Positions 32,585 through 42,342 of a DNA stretch of 64,000 nt are shown here, piece after piece. Both the position numbers and the translations under genes were made by a program. The stretch is from contig CM060890.1 of assembly GCA_030762935.1 (NCBI GenBank), positions 151,624,129-151,688,128 of the forward strand. The letters run 5' to 3'. Below the pieces are notes generated by a model. The model had not been told where the DNA came from, did no database searches, and was given only the letters and a program-made list of their open reading frames with translations. Source of the stretch: Hymenopus coronatus (Eukaryota > Arthropoda > Insecta > Mantodea > Hymenopodidae). Every line of letters begins with the position of its first letter. Position 1 is the first letter of the stretch.

Positions 32585-33328
32585 CGACGTACGTCCAGAA
32601 AGTAAGTTCCGTTTCAATTTATCTCCACTGCAGCGCCGCGATCGCAGTTTCGCACATGCGTGGTAGACGCTCTGTAACAAGGAGAAGAAATGTGCGCCAT
32701 TTTGAGATCTCTGTCAGCCACATACGCTTTGTTGTGCTTGTTTACAATGTCGGTGTTGATTGAGAATCCTGCCGCTTGTGAAATCAGATCTGTGATTCGT
32801 TTTCTGAATGCTAGGAAAGTGAAACCAATTGAAATTTATCGGCAAATTTGCGAAGTTTACACACAAAATGCGATGAGTGATTCAATGGTGAGAAGATGGG
32901 TCCGACAGTACAATGAAGGACGTAGTGAAGTGCACGATGAAGAACGAAGTGGGCATCCATCTTTGGTTACAGAAGAACTGGTTCACGCGATTGATTACAA
33001 GATCCAGGAAAACCGCAAGTTTACAATTAGTGCTTTCGCTATGGAATTTCCCCATAGCTCACGATTACTAATTCATGAAATTGTTACCAAAAAACTGAAA
33101 TTTTGTAAACTTTGCTTACGTTGGGTACCAAAGACACAGGCAGCAAACTTCTATGAAGAAGGTATACAAAAACTTGTGCCACACTATGACAAATGCCTGC
33201 AAAATTTCGGCAGTTATGTGGAAAAGTAGTTTAAGAGTTGTAGTATTTTGTGCAATAAATAATTATTCTGTATCTATACACAATTTAATTTTATTACCAA
33301 ACGGAACTTACTTTCTGGACGTACCTCG
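32585..33328 (+). mobile_element. Internally deleted mariner with intact ends
   Basis: Inverted terminal repeats CGACGTACGTCC and GTCCAGAAAGTAAGTTCC (left) face GGAACTTACTTTCTGGAC and GTACCTCG (right). They are about 28-31 bp with one mismatch, and TA duplications sit at 32,583-32,584 and 33,329-33,330. At 744 bp it is a little over half of a typical mariner. It carries one uninterrupted frame (next entry). It is the best-preserved DNA transposon in the window and the only one with both ends clearly defined. Confidence 0.93.
32747..33229 (+). CDS. Truncated mariner transposase, DNA-binding half fused to C-terminal tail
   Basis: An open frame of 160 codons starts at the ATG before SVLIENPAACEIRSV, where transposases of this type usually start (an upstream in-frame ATG at 32,690 would add 19 residues). 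The N-terminal helix-turn-helix that binds the element ends is present: RFLNARKVKPIEIYRQICEV, then SMVRRWVRQYNEGRSEVHDE and the RSGHPS linker. A second helical stretch follows (ENRKFTISAFAMEF). After RWVPKTQ it jumps to the usual tail (NFYEEGIQKLVPHYDKCL). All three catalytic Asp blocks are deleted, yet the frame is kept. If made, the protein could bind element ends but not cut. Expression is not shown by the sequence. Confidence 0.75.
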   Translation: MSVLIENPAACEIRSVIRFLNARKVKPIEIYRQICEVYTQNAMSDSMVRRWVRQYNEGRSEVHDEERSGHPSLVTEELVHAIDYKIQENRKFTISAFAMEFPHSSRLLIHEIVTKKLKFCKLCLRWVPKTQAANFYEEGIQKLVPHYDKCLQNFGSYVEK

Positions 33329-33539
33329 TATTATGTGTTATGTTTACTATTTTATTTTTGCCATCTAAAAACTCTTGCTTTTGCATAAATGATATGATAA
33401 ATCTAGGTCTGAAAGGTATTCATATGACATATGCAAATATTTTCCATTAACATTGTTAATGTGGCTTAATTTATTGATCCATGTATATATATTTATTCTC
33501 AAACTTTATGTAAGTTGTGTCTGGGGCTAAGAAACAAAC

Positions 33540-33644
33540 CTGGTTATGGCGTCGTCTTGGTGGGGAGCGCTTGTTCCACAAAGCCTCCAGTTGGTCAAAA
33601 TGTTGTGACTGTGCCAGAGCAGCCTGTTCAGGACCAATCCCTTG
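33540..33644 (-). CDS. Candidate internal exon of an unknown host gene
   Basis: On the minus strand a strong acceptor (GGTCATATTTTCAG) precedes, and a donor (AACCAG|GTTTGT) follows, a 105-bp stretch that is much less AT-rich than its flanks. It is open in phase 0-0 for exactly 35 codons: QGIGPEQAALAQSQHFDQ then ALWNKRSPPRRRHNQ. The exon at 39,043-39,254 on the same strand ends in phase 0, so the two could be spliced together across a 5.4-kb intron full of repeats. I do not recognise the protein; the basic RRRH end and Gln-rich part give no clear domain. Confidence 0.5.
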
Positions 33645-33737
33645 CTGAAAATATGACCACATACAATACAATTAATACTAATCCAACTTCATATAAAATT
33701 ATCCGTGCTACTGTTAAAAATCACAAAAGACAGAGAA

Positions 33738-33985
33738 TATAATATTGTGCCATGCTGTCCATTGTCATAGCTAATTGTTGCCAGCTCCTGTATGACATGT
33801 ACTACTGTAATAATCACTTCTAATTCTGGCAGTTTCTTGCTATAAAAGGGAGATGCAAGCCAGGAGAGTCAGTTTCTGTCTAGGGGTTCTGAGCCTGTCT
33901 CTGAATGTCATAACAATGACAGAATAAATCGAGCTACAACTGTAATCAGTTTGGAAGCAATAAAGAGATATTGTTACAGTATCAT
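33738..33985 (+). mobile_element. Candidate solo LTR
   Basis: TATAAAAGGG at 33,841 is followed 30 bp later by TCAGTT (33,869), an arthropod-type initiator. AATAAA follows at 33,923. A promoter and a polyadenylation signal this close together are characteristic of an LTR's U3-R-U5 order. The boundaries (about TGTGCC at 33,748 to TTACA near 33,977) are guesses; no clear target duplication or internal retroelement sequence is visible. It could instead be an unrelated promoter. Confidence 0.42.
33841..33874 (+). promoter_or_regulatory. TATA box and initiator pair
   Basis: TATAAAAGG at 33,841-33,849 and TCAGTT at 33,869-33,874. The A of the initiator is 30 bp from the TATA start, the standard RNA polymerase II spacing. 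Confidence 0.5.
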
Positions 33986-34283
33986 ACTGTTGATATGTCA
34001 GTACTCAAAGTATTATTACTCAGTTATCATTTTCTAATGCTATGAGATAAACCTTTGAATCTTTTAATGTATTAAGTTTTGCATTTTGTTATGTTTAGCT
34101 TTATGCTAGATAAACAGTGAAAGGAGTTGAGATTTAATATTATTGCTTCACACAGTCTCCAAAGAATTGCTGGACTATAGTTCTTAAAGACCTTGACCTA
34201 CTCTGGTGACCAAAATCTGTGTATCCAGCAGAAACAAATGAAAACTTAAGCTGTGAGATAAGTAGTACATGGAAATATTTGTT

Positions 34284-34420
34284 CTCTTAAGAAAGCAAGT
34301 CTTATGGCAGGAGTCTACAGTCCACCAAGAGCTGACAAAAAAGACTTCTTAATAAAGCTAGAACATATCAAAATGACATTAAAAAAAAACAACATAAAAT
34401 CATTATAATAGGAGAACTAA
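34284..34420 (+). mobile_element. LINE endonuclease fragment, near-duplicate of 26,713-26,849
   Basis: About 137 bp identical to the old LINE's endonuclease region except for about four changes. It includes that copy's own decay (GGAGAACTAA where an intact element would encode GDFN). Sequence on both sides is unrelated, so it is an isolated piece. Confidence 0.85.
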
Positions 34421-35382
34421 CAATAATCCCATGTGGCATTATCAAAATTCGTTAGGTGTGTTTATAAACAGAAACATAATTGATTGATGCGTATGGGTGC
34501 TGAAAAATAAATATAATGGAGTCATTGCTGTATACAATTGCCTATTATCAACATTTTATGCATAGTTGTAAAACTAAAGTTTATTCAGTCATTAACTCGT
34601 ACATCATAAAACATTTTACTCATTTTATAAGCAAGCAACAAAATTAATTTTGTGATGTGTACAGTCACATAAATTTCTTCACTCATTTTACATTCTACAT
34701 TTAGAATTTATATTATTCATAAAACATTTTTGACTATAAGTGATTGTTAGTAAGAAATGAGCATACTTGTACTTCAAGCCAGCTCAAAGTATCAACATGT
34801 CCCCCATCATCAGAATGGTGAATAGCAGGAGTTTGTAATCACCACAGCACACAGGCCTTTCACTTCACTTCAGGCCTAATGATGAGAGACATTCTCCCAA
34901 ACCTTGCTTCAAGCCCAACAACGTCTACAGTGTTCAAATGTTTATTGGAGACATAACATTTTGTGAGGCAACAGAAGGATCAAAAACTTTCAAATCTTCT
35001 GCTGGATGAAGCCCTACAGTTGAAATATTTTGGAAAGATCTAATGTTATAAAAAATTATTTGACACAAATTATGTATTTTATTAAGCTGTATATTTTATA
35101 TAATGTATCTGATTCTTAAGCTTTCCTAGTTACACAAAATTAATTTAGAATGAAAATGACTTCACTGGCTATTTAACATATACAGTGAAACCAAAATACA
35201 TCTGAACTGCTGTGCAGTGTTTCTCCACTGCACACACAGAAACATGATAACACATAGCTGCCATACACAAGGTCACGCTGCTGACTTGTTTTTCTCTGCT
35301 CTGAAAGTGCAGTATTGAGCTGACGGTGATATCATGTGGTTGAGTTATTACCAGTGTGCTGTACTTGGTCACAAAGTGTCTT
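34421..35382. other. Unassigned AT-rich sequence
   Basis: No gene recognised. The last 200 bp may be the 5' untranslated region or end of the transposon that follows, but no inverted end could be matched. Confidence 0.4.
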
Positions 35383-37245
35383 ATGGCTCAGCATTTGTTT
35401 TCTACTGCACAGCGTGTATTTGTTTATTACTCGTATGTGTTAATACATTTTGTGTGTGCACTCTCAATAGTGTATACAATAGTGAAATTGACCCATGAAC
35501 GAGGCTTGGTTCCACCTTCATGGATATGTGTACACAAAATAATTGTTATTGGAGCACCGAGATACTTAATATTGCTCATGAAATAGCCCTTCATGATGAA
35601 CAAATTGCTGTATGGTGTGCCATTAGCAAAGAAACAGCTAGAGGCCCCTCATGAAATACCCCTTCATGATGAACAAATTGGTGTACGGTGTGCCATTAGC
35701 AAAGAAACAGCTAGAGGCCCCTCATGAACTACCCCTTCATGATGAACAAATTGGTGTATGGTGTGCCATTAGCAAAGAAACAGCTAGAGGCCCCTCATGA
35801 AATACCCTTTCATGATGAACAAATTGGTGTATGGTGTGCCATTAGCAAAGAAACAGCTAGAGGCCCCTCATGAAATAGCCCTTCATGATGAACAAATTGC
35901 TGTATGGTGTGCCATTAGCAAAGAAACAGCTAGAGGCCCCTCATGAAATACCCCTTCATGATGAACAAATTGGTGTACGGTGTGCCATTAGCAAAGAAAC
36001 AGCTAGAGGCCCCTCATGAACTACCCCTTCATGATGAACAAATTGGTGTATGGTGTGCCATTAGCAAAGAAACAGCTAGAGGCCCCTCATGAAATACCCT
36101 TTCATGATGAACAAATTGGTGTATGGTGTGCCATTAGCAAAGAAACAGCTAGAGGCCCCTCATGAAATACCCCTTCATGATGAACAAATTGGTGTACGGT
36201 GTGCCATTAGCAAAGAAACAGCTAGAGGCCCCTCATGAAATACCCCTTCATGATGAACAAATTGGTGTACGGTGTGCCATTAGCAAAGAAACAGCTAGAG
36301 GCCCCTCATGAACTACCCCTTCATGATGAACAAATTGGTGTATGGTGTGCCATTAGCAAAGAAACAGCTAGAGGCCCCTCATGAAATACCCTTTCATGAT
36401 GAACAAATTGGTGTATGGTGTGCCATTAGCAAAGAAACAGCTAGAGGCCCCTCATGAAATACCCCTTCATGATGAACAAATTGGTGTATGGTGTGCTATT
36501 AGCAAAGAAACAGCTAGAGGCCCCTCATGAAATACCCCTTCATGATGAACAAATTGGTGTATGGTGTGCCATTAGCAAAGAAACAGCTAGAGGCCCCTCA
36601 TGAAATACCCTTTCATGATGAACAAATTGGTGTATGGTGTGCCATTAGCAAAGAAACAGCTAGAGGCCCCTCATGTAATACCCCTTCATGATGAACAAAT
36701 TGGTGTATGGTGTGCCATTAGCAAAGAAACAGCTAGAGGCCCCTCATGAAATACCCCTTCATGATGAACAAATTGGTGTATGGTGTGCCATTAGCAAAGA
36801 AACAGCTAGAGGCCCCTCATGAAATACCCCTTCATGATGAACAAATTGGTGTATGGTGTGCCATTAGAAAGAAACAGTTATAGGCCCAATTTTTTTCAAG
36901 TGAATGGTTGACAACCATACATACATGAATACAATTTTGCCCCCTTCTTTTTTAGAAAATTAAGACAGGGAGTGTGTTTTGCCGGTTTTCAACAAGACTG
37001 CAACAATTCATACAGTCAATCTTTCGAAGAGAACAATAATTGAAAGTGAATTATTAGTAGAGATTTGTGGCCCCCTTGGTCCCATGACCTAACCCCCTCT
37101 GAGGTAACTTATAGCATGAAGTGTACAAGACAAGCCCACACACCCTGGAAAAACTAAAACAAAATATCCGCCAGGAAATTGCCAGCATTTCTCAACTGAA
37201 CTACGGCGAGTGATGATAGTTTCCTAAAGAGGTACCAAAAATGTA
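35383..37245 (+). pseudogene. Tc1/mariner-superfamily transposase fossil containing a 73-bp array
   Basis: The pieces lie in family order. MAQHLFSTAQRVFVYYSYV (35,383) resembles the usual N-terminal start. NEAWFHLHGYV (about 35,496) corresponds to the DEAWFHLSGYV catalytic block, with the Asp changed to Asn. LHDEQI.VWCAISKE lies in the first array unit (about 35,588). After the array, IGPIFFK (36,880), FAGFQQDCNNSY (about 36,980; second catalytic Asp kept), CGPLGP/HDLTP (about 37,072) and a decayed QDKPTHPGK..K..P-like tail (to 37,170) follow. Large parts between the first two blocks are deleted, and stops and shifts abound. An array of 18 units has grown inside the conserved VWCAIS segment. 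Confidence 0.78.
35577..36886. repeat. 73-bp tandem array, 18 copies, unit derived from a transposase motif
   Basis: The unit runs from CATGAAATACCCCTTCATGA through GATGAACAAATTGGTGTATG, GTGTGCCATTAGCAAAGAAA and CAGCTAGAGGCCCCT. GAGGCCCCT recurs at 35,641, 35,714, 35,787 and so on. The translation of a unit is HEIPLHDEQIGVWCAIS, then KETARGP, a known transposase block. Because 73 is not a multiple of three, the frame shifts at each unit, so the array cannot be translated through. Unit variants (AAATAGCC, GTACGG, AACTACC, CCCTTTC) recur in a four-unit order three times, giving a 292-bp higher-order period. Confidence 0.95.
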
Positions 37246-37429
37246 TGTGGCCATCTCCTTTAATAACATTGGTAAGCAAAGCCTTTAAAAGTAGTTTCAT
37301 TTGCACCTTTCTGTGATAGTGGCAGACGGCAACGAGCGCCGAGGACAGGCAAATCACCATGCAGCCGCTTCACATGCTTTTCGATCACTCAGTACATTTT
37401 ATTAGTAATACAGATATTTTAAACAAATA

Positions 37430-37575
37430 TGTAGATTTTCTTAAAGCCATTTTTGTGAAAATTAAAAAGAAGGTTCTGGAATTATGCTATTTTGGTTTCA
37501 GTGGCCTCAAAACATGCAATTTCAATGAAATATTGAAACTGAAATTTTAGTGGAATACTACACTTCCTCTACTTG
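37430..37575 (-). mobile_element. Degenerate partial R850 repeat
   Basis: Diverged match to the hairpin-side end of R850 in minus orientation: GGCCTCAAAACATGCAATTT, CAATGAAATATTGAAACTGA and GGAATACTACACTTCCTCTA correspond to GGACCCAAAACATGTATTTC and the following parts of copy C. Confidence 0.5.
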
Positions 37576-37725
37576 CTATATTTGCCTGGCAGATACAAAA
37601 ACAAGTCAATATGGGTTCTTAAACTGAGAAATATCTTTGAAACAAAAATTGTAATTAAAAAGCAAGGGCTCATAAAGTACATGCTATGTCATTCCAAAAT
37701 ATAACAAAATATCATTTTGCACAAG

Positions 37726-37978
37726 TTTTTTTTTTTTTTTTTTTTCTAGTTTAACGTCCTTTAACCTAGTTTGGTCATATCGGATGATGAATGAAATTGA
37801 TGATATGATGATCATATGATCTCAAGGTCCATGGAGCTTAAAGTTACTCGACATTCGTCTCCTTAGGGTAAGGGAAAACACCGAAAAAAACCTTATCCGG
37901 GTAACTCACCTTAAGTGAGATTCGAACTCATGACCTTTTGATTGTGAGGCAGACATGCTACCACCACACTATCCAGGT
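37726..37978 (-). mobile_element. tRNA-derived SINE, apparently full length
   Basis: On the minus strand the head GGATAGTGTGGTGGTAGCAT is a box A-type start, and AGTTCGAATCTC is box B. A GC-richer body follows with ACCCGGATAAGG, TTTCGGTGTTTTCCC and CTAAGGAGACGAATG, then GGACGTTAAACTAG and a 20-base A tail (T run at 37,726-37,745). This is the classical tRNA head, conserved body, A tail order. The body resembles that of the SINE at 14,985 in kind. Confidence 0.8.
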
Positions 37979-38011
37979 AAGCTTTTCACAAGCTATGTTA
38001 CTTTTGTTTTT

Positions 38012-38866
38012 ACTTTCTCTACACGTACTATGTTCATAGTGTATAGAGAAGGTATTGTATTGCACCCAAAAATTTGATACCGAGATTTGACCAGAAATAC
38101 ATGTTTTCAGACCTCCTGAACCCAAAAAAAGCATTTTTAGAAAAATGTTCATATGTGTTTGTGTATGAGTGCGTGTCTGTGGGTAGCATAGCTCAAAAAC
38201 GAAAAGACTGTTAAATACCAAACTTGGTATTTAAGTTCAGTATCTTCCAAGGATGTGACACAAAGATTTTCAAGAAAATCCCCGCACCTCCAACTACCCT
38301 TCATATGGAAAAATTTTCGAAAATTTTGATTTTCTAAAAAATTGTATATTGATTAAAATATTGTACATTATAGATAAATACCTGACAAATAATATGTATA
38401 TCTTGAATTTTCTGGGAATAGCCTCTGAAGACTCCTTTATTCTGGATGAATTTTACGGAATTTTGCGTAACTACTAAACCGTAAGAGATAGACAAAAACT
38501 TACCAGACAAAAAATGTTGAGAACATTAAAACACACAATTTATGTTATGTACGTTTTTTTCTTGGAGTTGATTGTTTTTTTAGATATTCCTCTATTTGGT
38601 TTCAGCTTTAAAAAACTTATACTTTTCTCATACAGGAATTTGTCAGCTCCTGTCCATTTAAACAAAGGAATTTCAGTCACATAACAACCAGCTTTTGACT
38701 ATCACTTTGACCTATGGTTCTTCCTTATTTCCCTTCTACTTACAAGGAAGCAAGTAATAAGACTATTTCTGCTAATTTTTTCTTGATTAGCATGAAGTAA
38801 ATAGAAGTATAAGCTTTTTAACAATCATTTGTAGAGAAAGTCATGTGAATGGAACACACCAGATTT
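38012..38866 (+). mobile_element. R850 repeat, copy D
   Basis: Plus-oriented copy with a clear start: TACTTTCTCTACACGTACTA, then TTCATAGTGTATAGAGAAGG, forming a hairpin. The right end is GTAGAGAAAGTCATGTGAAT, continuing to CACACCAGATTT. It is the best copy for defining the ends. It lies in the presumed intron between the two minus-strand candidate exons. Confidence 0.82.
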
Positions 38867-39042
38867 GAATTAGAACTGTGTCAAGGCCCAACAGGCTATA
38901 TGAAGTACCATAACAACATGAACTTCTCATGTGTGAACAGTATAACATTCCCTGAATGTTTTACAACAAGAGTGAGTGTAACAATTGAAATAGGTGCCTA
39001 GTTGTGGTGAAAACCAACACAGTACTTGTAAATGCAACTCAC

Positions 39043-39254
39043 CTGTGAACCCATGTTGCCTTTTGCAGGTATCTTTGAGATCTCTTCCATACTGGCCGAT
39101 ACAGAAAATCTTCGCTTCAGTCTTTCGTCCACTGCAGCCATCATGATGGAGGATGTGAGGTGTCCATATTTCTTCTGCCAGGTGTAAGTATCCAGCGACA
39201 CTTCCTTCTTTAGTAGCCGTCTCATTGGCCGCTTTGGTGCAGAGGGTCGTAAGT
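39043..39254 (-). CDS. Candidate internal exon of an unknown host gene
   Basis: On the minus strand an acceptor (GTTGATCAG) opens, and a strong donor (TCACAG|GTGAGT) closes, a 212-bp stretch markedly less AT-rich than its surroundings. After two bases it gives exactly 70 open codons and ends in phase 0: LRPSAPKRPMRRLLKKEVSL, YTWQKKYGHLTSSIMM, DERLKRRFSVSASMEE and KIPAKGNMGSQ. It joins in phase with 33,540-33,644. RRFS is a typical basophilic kinase target. I do not recognise the family. The absence of stops, the codon-like composition and the donor quality favour a real exon over chance. Confidence 0.55.
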
Positions 39255-39520
39255 CTGATCAACATATATGTAGTGCTTCTTAATATTCCATTTCACTTCT
39301 TCAACAATTAAACTGTTTTAAGGTTCTATACACTCTCTGGAATGTAAGCATCTTCATACAAAAAAATATATTAATCATTGTAGCTTTTTCTTTGTTTCTG
39401 ATTTGTAATGTCTGTGTTTCCAGACTTGCCAGGAAAATTTAAACAGACACTACAGACTTGAATAGTTAGCAGAGCCAATGACAACAATGTGTTGTGTAAG
39501 CCACAACAGCTCTTCATTTG

Positions 39521-40559
39521 TTTAGATTGAAGATCAGAGAATAACATGGGTTCACTGCAACAATGTGCAGCATCCTATGTTTAGATTGAAGATCAGAGAA
39601 TAAGATGAGTTCACTGCAACAATGTGCAGTATCCTATGTTTAGATTGAAGATCAGAGAATAACATGGGTTCACTGCAACAATGTGCAGTATCCTATGTTT
39701 AGATTGAAGATCAGAGAATAACATGGGTTCACTGCAACAATGTGCAGTATCCTATGTTTAGATTGAAGATCAGAGAATAACATGGGTTCACTGCAACAAT
39801 GTGCAGCATCCTATGTTTAGATTGAAGATCAGAGAATAACATGGGTTCACTGCAACAATGTGCAGCATCCTATGTTTAGATTGAAGATCAGAGAATAACA
39901 TGGGTTCACTGCAACAATGTGCAGCATCCTATGTTTAGATTGAAGATCAGAGAATAACATGGGTTCACTGCAACAATGTGCAGCATCCTATGTTTAGATT
40001 GAAGATCAGAGAATAACATGGGTTCACTGCAACAATGTGCAGCATCCTATGTTTAGATTGCAGATCAGAGAATAACATGGGTTCACTGCAACAATGTGCA
40101 GCATCCTATGTTTAGATTGGAGATCAGAGAATAACATGGGTTCACTGCAACAATGTGCAGCATCCTATGTTTAGATTGAAGATCAGAGAATAACATGGGT
40201 TCACTGCAACAATGTGCAGCATCCTATGTTTAGATTGAAGATCAGAGAATAAGATGAGTTCACTGCAACAATGTGCAGCATCCTATGTTTAGATTGAAGA
40301 TCAGAGAATAACATGGGTTCACTGCAACAATGTGCAGCATCCTATGTTTAGATTGAAGATCAGAGAATAACATGGGTTCACTGCAACAATGTGCAGCATC
40401 CTATGTTTAGATTGAAGATCAGAGAATAACATGGGTTCACTGCAACAATGTGCAGCATCCTATGTTTAGATTGAAGATCAGAGAATAACATGGGTTCACT
40501 GCAACAATGTGCAGCATCCTATGTTTAGATTGAAGATCAGAGAATAACATGGGTACACT
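39521..40559. repeat. 59-bp tandem array, about 17.6 copies
   Basis: The unit starts TTTAGATTGAAGATCAGAGA and continues ATAACATGGGTTCACTGCAA, then CAATGTGCAGCATCCTATG. Copies are nearly identical; variants AAGATGAG and CAGTATCC mark a few. The array stops inside a unit at GGGTACACTC, where the 46-bp array takes over. Confidence 0.97.
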
Positions 40560-41923
40560 CCAACAATTCTCTTCAGCTACCCTAACTGAGCAGAAACTGG
40601 CCTGGTTGAGGATTCTCCTCAGCTACCCTAACTGAGCAGAAACTGGTGTGATTGAGGATTCTCCTCATCTACCCTAACTGAGCAGAAAGTGGCCTGGTTG
40701 AGGATTCTCCTCACCCATCCTAGCTGAGCAGAAACTGACCTGATTGAGGATTCTCCTCACCTACCCTAACTGAGCAGAAACTGGCCTGATTGAGGATTCT
40801 CCTCACCCACCCTAACTGAGCAGAAACTGGCCTGGTTGAGGATTCTCCTCACCCACCCTAACTGAGCAGAAACTGGCCTGATTGAGGATTCTCCTCACCT
40901 ACCCTAACTGAGCAGAAACTGGCCTGATTGAGGATTCTCCTCACCCACCCTAACTGAGCAGAAACTGGCCTGATTGAGGATTCTCCTCACCTACCCTAAC
41001 TGAGCAGAAACTGACCTGATTGAGGATTCTCCTCACCTACCCTAACTGAGCAGAAACTGGCCTGGTTGAGGATTCTCCTCACCCACCCTAACTGAGCAGA
41101 AACTGGCCTGGTTGAGGATTCTCCTCAGCTACCCTAACTGAGCAGAAACTGGCCTGGTTGAGGATTCTCCTCAGCTACCCTAACTGAGCAGAAACTGGCC
41201 TGATTGAGGATTCAACTCACCTTCCCTAACTGAGCAGAAACTGGCCTGATTGAGGATTCTCCTCACCTACCCTAACTGAGCAGAAACTGGCCTGATTGAG
41301 AATTCTCCTCACCCACCCTAACTGAGCAGAAACTGGCCTGGTTGAGGATTCTCCTCACCCACCCTAACTGAGCAGAAACTGGCCTGGTTGAGGATTCTCC
41401 TCAGCTACCCTAACTGAGCAGAAACTGGCCTGGTTGAGGATTCTCCTCAGCTACCCTAACTGAGCAGAAACTGGCCTGATTGAGGATTCTCCTCAGCTAC
41501 CCTAACTGAGCAGAAACTGGCCTGGTTGAGGATTCTCCTCAGCTACCCTAACTGAGCAGAAACTGGCCTGGTTGAGGATTCTCCTCACCCACCCTAACTG
41601 AGCAGAAACTGGCCTGGTTGAGGATTCTCCTCAGCTACCCTAACTGAGCAGAAACTGGCCTGGTTGAGGATTCTCCTCAGCTACCCTAACTGAGCAGAAA
41701 CTGGCCTGGTTGAGGATTCTCCTCAGCTACCCTAACTGAGCAGAAACTGGCCTGATTGAGGATTCAACTCACCTTCCCTAACTGAGCAGAAACTGGCCTG
41801 ATTGAGGATTCTCCTCACCTACCCTAACTGAGCAGAAACTGGCCTGATTGAGAATTCTCCTACCTATCCTAACTGAGCAGAAACTGGCCTGGTTGAGAAT
41901 TCTCCTCAGCTACCCTAACTGAG
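40560..41923. repeat. 46-bp tandem array, about 29.6 copies
   Basis: Unit: TGAGGATTCTCCTCAGCTAC, then CCTAACTGAGCAGAAACTGG and CCTGGT. GAGGATTCTCCTC is a perfect short palindrome in most units. Variants (CTACC/CACCC, GGTT/GATT, AACTCACCTTCC) recur in runs, for example the AACTCACCTTCC unit at 41,214 and 41,766, indicating a larger duplicated block of about 552 bp (12 units). It directly abuts the 59-bp array. Confidence 0.97.
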
Positions 41924-42098
41924 CTGTTCAGGAAATTTATTTAACATTGTGGAGATAGTCAGCAACTATATTACAGTTTTGAGAATTTCAGGCACATTGA
42001 TACTTACACCTACAGTTGCCACAATGGAAATCTTTACATGGTAATAAAAACAACAAACACTCACTTTACATGGTTTTATTGTTAACTTCTCTGTACAT

Positions 42099-42342
42099 TT
42101 AGTACTTGGTCATATTTCCTTTAACTTGCATCACTTTCATAAGCCTCCAAGGCATCGACTCTGCAAGATTTTCACCCATATATTCTTCAACACCTCCTGC
42201 AGCTCTTCATTTCATCCCAAGCATTTTCTACCAGGCCAGTCAACTACAGGTATGTTACTGTCTTTCAGGAATTTCTGAACCATCTTTGTTCTATGAGCAG
42301 GGGCACCATTATGCATAAAGTACTGACACTCATGAATTGACC
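42099..42342 (-). pseudogene. Tc1-like transposase remnant
   Basis: On the minus strand: YFMHNGAPAHRTKMVQKFL, NIPVVDWPG, then ENAWDEM in a shifted frame, and a tail ending TAA at 42,101. Intact Tc1-type proteins read QDGAPCHRA..., DWPGNSPDLNPIENAW. Here the second catalytic Asp is Asn, and the NSPDLNPI segment is deleted with a frame change. The N-terminal two-thirds is absent. Confidence 0.8.

Noticed and set aside
37154..37360. A 68-codon minus frame starting MVICLSSALVAVC.
   Set aside because: It lies opposite the decayed transposase tail and shows no independent features.
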